The notes under the pieces were generated by a model. That model ran no database searches and was not told the DNA's origin. It saw only the letters and a program-made list of their open reading frames with translations. From assembly GCA_918807975.1 (NCBI GenBank), contig OU964918.1, positions 19,886,477-19,950,476 on the forward strand: a DNA stretch of 64,000 bases. The letters run 5' to 3'. The DNA comes from Aplidium turbinatum (Eukaryota > Chordata > Ascidiacea > Aplousobranchia > Polyclinidae). Below are positions 55,801 to 64,000 of the stretch, piece by piece; position 1 is the stretch's first letter; the number at the start of each line of letters is the position of its first letter. The position numbers and the translations under genes were made by a program.

Positions 55801-58770
55801 ATTGCCATTGACCAGGCCTATGAACAGAATAATGCTATTATGAAAGGAGATGGAGGGATAATTGGAATCACAGAACACGAATCAGCCTTGCTACGATGGA
55901 CGGTAGCAGGCCCTGAAGTTTGTAGAATTATACAGGAATATGAATGTGTTTCTAAAAGTCGAGAGAAAGTATCCCTAATCATCATGAAGCAACACCATCA
56001 GCACAGAAAACATTTCTCAAAGACGTCATTTCTCTTACCCGAACCATTGAAGAGATGGGCAATCCCTATCTTGAGGAGTCAACTTTAGATCTACTTACTC
56101 TTAATACGAAAAATGTCATGGAGCAAAAGGTAACAGATATGCTAAAAGACTATCATACAAAAGGTAACAATCAGTTGGAAAACTTCACATCAGAATTAGA
56201 CAAATTCTACTCACCAATTGCTTGGAACAAATTCACACTGTTTAACTCAAAAAAGACAGCACGAAAAGGGAATCACAGCACATTGAAGGGTGACTGCAGC
56301 CTTTTTTCAAAGCTCTTTATTTCATGCCAGATCCGACAAGTTGATCTGCCTGAATTTTTTAGCCATGAAAACCAACGATTCCCAGCAGCTTTAAGTTCAG
56401 GAGGTGATCTTTACCAAACACAGAAAGCAGATTTAATGGGTTGCCTAGAGAATGTGGTACCTGCACAACCTGCTTTACTGGACGATGTAGACATGATGGT
56501 GATAGATGGAGCATGTTTAGTACACTCTACTACACCAAAACATCATACGTTTGGTGAATATGCCCAGAAGGACTTCGTGGAGAAAATTAAGCCATATGCC
56601 AGAAAGCACAAAGGAACGGATGTTGTGTTTGACACTTACAAGGACGGAAGCATCAAATCTCATGCTCGGATAAAGAGGGGTAATGGTAGCAGGCGGAGAG
56701 TTACTCGAGATGGGAGAGTCCCAAAGAACTGGCCAACCTTTTTGCAAAATACAGACAATAAAAAAGAACTTTATCCATTCTTAGCTGATTCCATCCAAGA
56801 ATTCATGCCACCGGATGATATCGTTTACGCTTCCAAGAATGAAAAAGCTGTTACTACTAATGACAATCCCGCTTTAGTCAATTTGAGCTCAAACCAAGAA
56901 GAAGCCGATACCAAAATGTTTGTTCATCTTCCTCATGGTCTCAAGTATGAAACTATACAAAAAGCAGCCATCCTGACTAATGACATTGATGCGGTCGTTA
57001 TTGGAATTGGCTTGTTTGAAAACTTGAGCAAGGATGGACTTCACAAACTCTGGATATCTTTCGGGAGAGGAAACAAAAGAAGATGGATTCCTTTTCATCA
57101 GATATTTTCTGTCCTGGGTCCACAGAAATACAAAGGGCTGTTGTTCTTCCATGCCTTTAGTGGCTGTGACTCTTGTTCAGGCATGAAAGGAAAGGGGAAG
57201 AAGTCGTTCTTTGCAACGTGGTCAATGTATCCAGATGTGACGCCAACATTTCAGAAGCTCAGTCAGTGTCCATAGAGGAAATAAATGCAGAAGATTTTGC
57301 GATCCTTCAAAAATTCACGGTATATCTTTATGATAAAAATAGCACTGATGATAAGGTAGACACTGCAAGAATGACTTTGTTTACGCTTAAAAATAAACAA
57401 TATAATAATATTCCACCAACAGAAGATGCGCTGAAATTGCATGCACTTCGGGCAGCATATCAGGCCGGACACATTTGGGGACGAGCTCTTGAAAGGAGTC
57501 CAGAATTGCCATCTCCAAGTAACTGGGGGTGGAAATCTGGAGATGGGGGATTGGGGGAACATAGGACATTATGTGGACAAGAAAAGACCCCGTAGCCGAA
57601 GCATGTATAGAACTAAGACGATGCAATTGTAAAAAAGAATGCAAAAGATGTAAATGCAAATTTACCATGCACTTCACTATGTTCCTGTCCTTGTGACCAT
57701 GAATAGATATTATTTACATGTGAATCATTGTCATGAACATGATTTACGTACTCAGTCGTAATAACTGACAACAGAAATGTTGACTGTACATGAATTGTCT
57801 TTTTAAGGGAGTATTTTAAGTCTGTTTGGGTAGAAGTATCAAAGTTTAGACTATTCTGCACACCTGACTGTCAAATTTGTGAAACCCTTTCTCTGTCCAT
57901 AGTACGTTACACACTTGTTTTTGTTGAATACCATCTTAAATCATTCATACTGTCTTAAAAATAACATTTTCAAGATAGTAAGAAATGAGACACATCTACA
58001 TTGCTTTCATAAAGCAACTTTTCTACGTCAGTCCAGGACCTGCATGGCGGCCATTTTGAATTTTGACGTCACGGGCCGCCATTTTGAATTTTTGTTTGGT
58101 TAATTAAACTTTTGAAATCTACATGGTCCAAAGTATATGTGTGCCAATTTTCATGCTTGTGTCACCAAATGAAGTATTTTCAGGGTTATCTACCTCACTA
58201 AAAACATGAAGTTTTTGGTCAATGATGTTGCAAAAAGTAGTTACTATACTGTATATAAGCAACCCGGGTAAAGGTATATAGTTGGTATTGCTAACTTTTA
58301 CTTTTAACTACTCGATCGCTGGCCTAAGAATTGTAATGAGTTAGTGACTGTTGCTATTAGGCCTATCAATTGTTGACGTAGTTTGCGTAGAATCGCAACG
58401 TCACCCCAAGGCCGAGGTTAATTACAATAGTAGCCTACTGAAAAGGCAATTAGTTTTATGCTTTTTATTTATAATAAATAAATAATAATAAAGTTTAACT
58501 GCATCATTTTTTACCAAATTTTTGTCTGGTTTATGTTGGAGTTTTTATTCGTGTTACTGAGTTGTTTTAACTTTCACTGTGTTATGTCAATGTTTATTGC
58601 ACCATTTACCCATCTGGCAACCTTGATACTGTTGTCTGCTATCAAAAAAGTTCCAGAGGTTTGCGGTCAAACAAACCGCTCCATACTCAGACCGTAAACA
58701 AGTCTTGGTCTGGTTGATTTGCTGCAATAAACCACTTTACATGACCAAAGTCGGCTAGAGTCCAGATTTT
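52880..58770. mobile_element. Long-inverted-repeat element with PIN/XPG-like gene
   Basis: The left arm (about 52895-53470 and 53826-53978) matches the right arm (58770-58030) in inverse orientation, for example tttattgcagcaaat and gctgcaataaa, and ttcatttggtgacacaagc with its complement. The inner arm part contains cgtgacgtcaaaattc and aaaatggccgcc at both sides. The left arm is interrupted by gatcttgaagatca repeats. The order of insertion relative to the hAT at 53634-59286 is unresolved because the right arm lies inside that hAT while much of the left arm lies outside. Confidence 0.6.
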
Positions 58771-59286
58771 TTAACACCGCCATTCTACACTTTTGAAACA
58801 TCTAAAATTGGGTCAAAGAAAGCAAACATTTCTTTAAAATTCACACATGGAAATTGTGAACAAAGTTAAATCATTTTTTATTATACGTCAACATAAAGTA
58901 CACGGAAGTTGACTTATTTATTATGACCAACACCGAAAACTTTTTCAATTTTGAAATGGCAACACTGACCAGATTAGATGGAGATTTTAAATCGTCTTTT
59001 GTTCGACACATACCAGATTAGCAGTGGCTTAATGTTAGTAGTTGCCACTAACTACTTTGTACAGTACAAGTTTTAAAAAAATGCCTCTATCTAGGAAGTA
59101 AACTTTAATTTTAAAGTGATCTTGATCTTATTGTTCTTCAAGATCAAGATCACACAAAAAAAAGTGATCTTAGATCAAGATCAAGATCACCAAAAAAAAA
59201 GTGATCTTGAAGATCAAGATCAAGATCGCGATCTTGATCTTCAAGATCACTTATGATCTTCAAGATCAAGATCACGCCCATCTCTG
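53634..59286. mobile_element. hAT-type ends with gatcttgaagatca arrays
   Basis: The start cagagatgggcaagatcacc and end gatcacgcccatctctg are inverted. The perfect 8-bp duplication cctacact is at 53626-53633 and 59287-59294. Subterminal arrays of gatcttgaagatcaagatca fill 53650-53770 and 59110-59275. Most of the 5.65 kb is nested sequence. No hAT transposase was found. Confidence 0.72.
54420..57700 (+). pseudogene. Decayed transposon protein with PIN/XPG-like and Cys-rich parts
   Basis: The protein is split over several frames. Blocks in order are LFENGL.ISYDRVLEI, AVDNIDHNPSATTATSSFHR, the LGFVGTLRERNFPGYKEAL region with KWLTIHLLDML, FVIQKTNREYSAIAIDQAYE, LLRWTVAGPEVCRII, DMMVIDGACLVHS, EEADTKMFVHL, LTNDIDAVVIGIG, FFHAFSGCDSCSGMKGKGKK, AAYQAGHIWG, and a final Cys-rich CNCKKECKRCKC. 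The Asp/Glu pattern (D, EEAD, DxD, GCD) is like a PIN/FEN1/XPG nuclease. This multicopy protein is common in cnidarians and invertebrate deuterostomes. It may belong to an Academ-like transposon, but that name is tentative. Confidence 0.65.
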
Positions 59287-59294
59287 CCTACACT

Positions 59295-59470
59295 GCAATT
59301 ACAAATGCAACGTAACAGACAACTGGAAGCAGCAAAGGAACAGACTAGTCTTCGAGTCAATTCTCTAATGCTGTATTATTTGCCAAGACACAGCCACATG
59401 CTCTGGAGCAGTGACAAACTGACATGTTTCCGAACGTCGCATATACGGTCTCACCACTTGGCCATGCAGC
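59295..59470 (-). mobile_element. SINE family 2, minus-strand copy
   Basis: The reverse complement has a tRNA-like head gcatggccaagtggtgagac, the body string ctccagagcatgtggctgtg and attgactcgaagactag..gctgcttcc, as in 44243-44520. The gatc-type hAT inserted at its 3' part (target cctacact), so the SINE is older than that hAT. Confidence 0.7.
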
Positions 59471-60714
59471 CAACATAAGGTAATTTATCTGATTATTAAA
59501 TCAGTTAAATTACTCACACATAGGCCAAAAGTAACAAAAAAATGAACTACCAGTGTTGTGCAAGCACAGATTAAATAAACTACAATAGCTTTGAACTTTA
59601 TGTTGAACAAAAAGGTGGTTGCAACCTAACCTTAGAAAAATCCTGTTAATTCAACCTGCGGCTGCAAGGAAGATCTACAATAGCCTGTACACCGTGTGCA
59701 AGGTTTGTTTGATTGCGGAAATTTTCATTCTGGGTTCGAACTGCCAAAGCTTCTTTGAAAGCTCAACAATTCTAGGTTCTGGCAGTTTATTTGAAGCTTA
59801 GAGCCAGGAGCCAATGCACAGCAGTGTTACCACGCAAAAAAATCGATGAATTGCTACAAGCGTCATTCAAAAATTTCAACGCAAAACCAAGGTGTCTGCT
59901 AGTAAAGTGCTCAATTGGCGAACCAAGAGCATTCAGAACTGCAAACAGAAGGTCACTGTTTTGACCTTAATATTTTTTTTTCAATGACGGCATCGATATA
60001 AGTCCACAGAGTTGACAGTTTCATTTTGGAGACTGCCCTCGCCTCTTTTAAATGTAGTCTACAAGTTCGGTTTATAAAATTTTAGTAATAACTTTAAACT
60101 TGTTATGATTTTCGATCATTGGGCCTATGAGAATGTGTATTTTGAAGTATACGTAGGCTATGCCTATAATTATCTTATTTATGTGAAATGTTTTTTTTTT
60201 CTGTATTGATTGATTTGTATTGTTATGTTCCTTTCGCATTGCTAGGGCGATACCGGTAGTTGACAAATTTATTAACAGTCGGCTATATACCAGACTATTG
60301 GGAGAAGCGTAAAATTTTCAATCATGTGGTTTATGCTTTGTTACATAAAATATTTAGGCCCATTTAATTATATTTGGTGAAGCATTTTTTGCACCCTTAA
60401 ATACCAACTTTCCCTACCACTATGTAAGCATGGCAAGTGGCAATAACTTCAAAAACAATGTTATAATCCTCTGATGACGTAAAATCTTTAAGGGGACATA
60501 GCCTACTTAACTGGCAATCAATTATGACATCTTATGATGTCACAAAATCAAAACACAAAATGCATTATCTGCAATACTTACAACTATTTTGTCAAAGTGT
60601 TAAAAAGATTGATAGGTCATCAACGCAATGTTGGAGACGATGAACTCTATTAAATATATTTTATTTGCTGGAAAAAGAACAAAAAGTGAATTACCATAAA
60701 ATGCTGACATGATT
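59471..60714. other. No feature recognised
   Basis: Short ORFs only. No splice-consistent exon, TIR pair or RNA gene could be supported. Confidence 0.5.
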
Positions 60715-61345
60715 TGAAGCAGCTGACTCGATGACTAATATAGTCTTTCGCTGCTTCCTGTCTGTTGTTAAATAAAGTAGAATTCGCTTATGACACCTAA
60801 AGGGACCGCGGAAAAAGTGTCACTATAAGCGAAGTGTCACTATAGACGAATGATGACGTCGTTGATAACTTCACTTGTGCAGTATCTGCGCATGCGCATC
60901 CCCTGTTGGTTTAATTCAAACCCAGTCAGCAAATCAATCCTTTATGGTTCAACCTCTGCATACGTTAAATCAATGTAAAAAGATGGATTTGCTGGCTGGG
61001 AACTGGCGAATGCTGATAAGGACAAAATATGATTCCAACTTAAACCGGAAATACACCGTAAAGTGTCCTTATACGGACATTTTTGAGCCCAAAGGAACAG
61101 AAATGTGGTGTCACTGTAAGAAAAGTGTTCTTATACACGAAGTCACTATAGGCGAAGTCATTTCTATGCAAAACATATGGTTTGCAAACGGGACTTTGCA
61201 ACAGGTGTCACTATAGGCGAAGTGTCACTATAGCCGAAGTCACTATAGGCGAATTCTACTGTATTTGAACCGGTTTATATTTGTACCGTATACTATTTTT
61301 CGCAGCAGACAAAATAAAAGGTTTCTCTCTCTGATAGTCAATTCT
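60715..61345 (+). mobile_element. SINE family 2 tail, split by pogo-like MITE
   Basis: gaagcagctgactcgatgac..tgtctgttgttaaa (left) continues after the insertion as tttgaaccggtttatatttg..cagcagacaaaat (right), co-linear with the copy at 42176-42327. Confidence 0.65.
60775..61261. mobile_element. pogo/Tigger-like MITE, TA target
   Basis: The ends aagtagaattcgcttatgac and (reverse complement) cagtagaattcgcctatag resemble the pogo TIR (cagtataattcgctta). A TA dinucleotide flanks both sides (60773-60774 and 61262-61263). Multiple gtgtcactatag(g/c)cgaag repeats lie at the termini. There is no transposase. Confidence 0.8.
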
Positions 61346-61569
61346 GCTGGTTTTTGATTCGATGTCAGTGCACAAAATTTACTTGAAAATCCTTCTTAAT
61401 TTGTCTTGTATAAATTTTTTGTAGACCAGTGTAAACAATATTTGATATAAGAAAACTACCATTTACTGTCGTGTAAGCGGAGAAAACTTTTTTCTCTCAA
61501 CATTCAGAAAATTCCAAGTCTGACTAGTTAGATTGCTGGAAAATAAAGACTTCCATTTTTTCGACTTGT

Positions 61570-63395
61570 TGTTTTTCTTTAGCCATTGCAAGGGATGGGA
61601 TGGACGACAAATGGCTCCTCGTGCCCCATCCTGTGAGTAACATCTGCACCCAAGCAGATACCAAACGAAACTTGTCAACCAAGAGCCTCCACCCGGACGA
61701 CACAGCTGCAAGGGGCAATGGACAAGTTCAGACGCCCCACCATTCTGCAGCTCAACATAGAAGGCTACACAACAAGCAAGATCAAAGTTGTGGAGCAGCT
61801 TGCCCATACCAACCGGGCACTCGTCATCCTCCTCCAAGAGACCCACTGCACCTCTGCACATGGGCTAGCTATTCCCAACTACACGCTAGCCGGGTCTACC
61901 TTAAGCAGGAAGCACGGCATTGCCACGTTTGTGCATGAGAGCCTGAAGTGGACCTTTGTCGACCAATCTCCAATTGATGCTGAGATTGAGTGGGTGTGCA
62001 TTTGTATCTCAGACTACAACATCGTCAACATCTACAAGCCCCCACCCTCGCGAATGTTGCCACCATTCCTTCCAACGTTCCCCTCCCCCAGTCTCTACGC
62101 TGGCGATTTCAACTGCCAGCACATCGACTGGGGCTACAACAACACAAGCAGCGACGGAGAATTGCTGGCTGACTGATGGGCCTCTACAAACCATCTTGCC
62201 CTCCTATTCAACCCAAAAGAACCAGCCAGTTTCCACTCCGGCCGCTGAAGAACAGGGACAAACCCTGACTTGGCCTTTGCGAGTGTCGACAGCTCTCTTC
62301 CAGACAGACGTGTGCTTGAGAAGTTCCCGCAGTCCCAACACCGGCCGTCCCTCATCATCGCCCCAAAACTTGTGGCTCCTGTCCCGAGTTCACCGGTGAA
62401 GCGATGGAACTTCAAAAAAGCCGATTGTTTGTTTGTTTGTTTATCTTTATCCTGCATTGCGGGAGAGCGGACTTGAGCGCTATGCATAGGTGTACGCCTT
62501 CCGACGTAGCCTACACCTGACCCACGCTGCAGCCGACGGCAATGTCTGTTTCCGGTTGTCTACTTCACTTATGACTTAAATTTGGTACTACCCATTTCTC
62601 GAAATCGATCACTGGGTAGAGGCAATTATCGTAAAGTTTCTTGCCTAGAGAAACAACAGCAAGTGCGGGTGGCTGGAGTCGAACATGCAGGCTCTCGACT
62701 GTGAGCCCAACGCGCTAACCACTCGCCATTGCTGCCGACTCCGATTGGAATCAATACAGCCTCCTGAGTCTGTTGCAAAGTTACCATCACCTGAAACATG
62801 CAACGCAGACGAGGCATACCAGGACTTCTACAATGCCATAATAACTGCGCAAAGGCCACAGTACCACATGGCCATCGAACCAGCTATACACCATGCTGGG
62901 ACTCTGAGTGTGAAGCTCTCTATCGCTCCTACCTAAGCGCCACAAGTGGTGCTGCTTCTAACACCGACGCCACCAGACTTCTTGAGCGGCTGGACACAAA
63001 GAAGCTTGAGCGATGGAACGAAGCTGTCCAAACCATCGACTTCTCACACTCAAGCCGCTGAGCATGGAGCATCATCAACAACCTCACTGGGCGCTCAGCA
63101 AACTCCCCTCGTCAGTGCCCCGTTTCTGTTAATGCCATCGCTTCCCAGCTAGTGCAGAACGGGGTCTACAAGACAAAGGACCGCAAGACATCCCGCCTTG
63201 TTGCCAAGGAAGTATCTGCCCTTTGGCGAGTGGAAACACCACAAGAGGAAGCAATCTCTGGAGACTTTACCCCAGAGGAATTCGCCACCGCCCTCCGCCT
63301 AGTGAAACCACACAAGTCTCCAGGGCCGGATAAGATCTGCCCTGACCTTGTGCTCCATGCTGGCCATGCCCTAAAGTCCTGGTGGTCACAGCGGT
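61570..63395 (+). mobile_element. LINE, 5' half (AP-endonuclease and start of RT), truncated
   Basis: The translation starts near 61718 with MDKFRRPTILQLNIEGYTT, then LLQETHCTSAHGL, SRKHGIATFVHE, IVNIYKPPPSR and YAGDFNCQHIDWGYNN (APE endonuclease motifs Q-N, QETH, GDFN). After frame changes come NPDLAFASVDSSLPDRRVL and SQHRPSLI, then beyond the SINE, LERWNEAVQTIDFSHSSR, ASQLVQNGVY and the RT entry LVKPHKSPGPDKICPDLVLH. It stops at about 63395, so most of the RT is missing. It nicks target DNA for target-primed reverse transcription in intact relatives. Confidence 0.85.
62428..62740 (-). mobile_element. SINE family 3 inserted in LINE
   Basis: It is the reverse copy of the SINE at 47037-47300: tRNA-like head at the right end (gccattgctgcc, tggagtcgaacatgcagg), (caaa)n tail at the left. 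The 7-bp duplication ccgattg is at 62421-62427 and 62741-62747. LINE coding resumes in frame-compatible sequence after it. Confidence 0.85.
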
Positions 63396-63784
63396 AAACC
63401 ATAATCTCTTCTTGGGAAAATTTTAACATAAAGTTCCCGAATCCGTTCGTCTGTATATAATGACCGAAGAAACACACACTTGAACTTCTTTTCAAACAGT
63501 GTATTTCTGTAAAATTAGCCCGAGGCTATCGAAAACGAGGGGGGTGCAACGCCGTACACCACTGAAAAACTGTCACTACAGAACAGATTACTTGGATAAA
63601 AGACGGAACTTTTATCCAGCTAGCAAGCACTAAGCCAACAGTTAAATGTGCGACTAACTCTCAAGCAACCATTTCACGAATGACCAGAATAGATATCAAT
63701 ATCTCAAATTCACGTAGAAAGTAACTGTGACGCAATAAATGAAGACATTGTCACGCAATTCAAAACAGGTGTCCAAAGCTAGTA

Positions 63785-63870
63785 ATCCAATGTATTCATG
63801 TTTAAACAGGTTTCAAACCGAAACAGGCCCAAACAGGTCCAAACAGGTTTAAACAGGTTTGACACAAGTC
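63785..63870. repeat. aaacaggt minisatellite
   Basis: About six copies of a 10-12 bp unit around aaacaggtt/aaacaggcc. The rest of 63396-64000 shows no gene or element that I recognise. Confidence 0.75.
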
Positions 63871-64000
63871 TTATTAACGATGGTGCAATTTTGGCACATT
63901 TTCTAGCAACTTCCATGACGTAATATTCAGTAGACTTGAACGGTTTTTATATGACGTTTGATTTGGTGAAAATTGTCGGGAACACCTGGTTACGTAGATT

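Overview
The window is eukaryotic, AT-rich and intron-rich. It is most likely from a tunicate (ascidian). The two host genes, a nexilin-like actin-binding protein and a TGF-beta/activin type I receptor, are bilaterian or chordate in character. The LTRs of a retrotransposon also contain the exact 16-nt string that I recall as the Ciona spliced leader (attctatttgaataag). I do not assign a species. All exon models come from reading splice sites and frame by eye.

Layout. (1) 1-7.3 kb: the 5' part of a nexilin-like gene on the minus strand, 13 in-frame exons, start codon at 7336, running off the left edge. (2) 7.4-21.5 kb: intergenic and transposon-rich. It holds a LINE scrap, a hAT element nested inside an older hAT, a tRNA-derived SINE, one unrecognised ORF and a young Ty3/gypsy-like LTR element with a 5-bp target duplication. 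(3) 21.6-41.7 kb: a complete TGF-beta superfamily type I receptor gene on the minus strand, 14 exons, 594 codons plus stop, of the ALK4/5/7 (Smad2/3) class. It carries two consecutive complete three-finger ectodomains, each encoded by two exons and flanked by phase-1 introns. Its introns hold hAT MITEs, a LINE fragment, a SINE and two elements with TAGGGTG termini and 8-bp target duplications that encode decayed copies of the same unfamiliar protein. (4) 41.7-64 kb: an intergenic graveyard of nested elements. A hAT contains a TIR-bounded element carrying a decayed SWIM zinc-finger plus YqaJ-type nuclease gene. There are also a Mutator-like MITE, nested hATs, a LINE RT fragment, a long-inverted-repeat element carrying a decayed PIN/XPG-like protein, a pogo-like MITE and the 5' half of another LINE split by a SINE.

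How the parts relate. The two host genes are divergent in function: the nexilin-like gene is sarcomeric or actin cytoskeletal, and the receptor is a membrane Ser/Thr kinase. I see no regulatory link between them. Most remaining DNA is explained by transposons whose ends and target duplications can be read directly. This gives a relative order of insertion in several places. The most interesting points are the doubled receptor ectodomain, the spliced-leader string inside an LTR, the SWIM-YqaJ gene between inverted repeats and the paired TAGGGTG elements.
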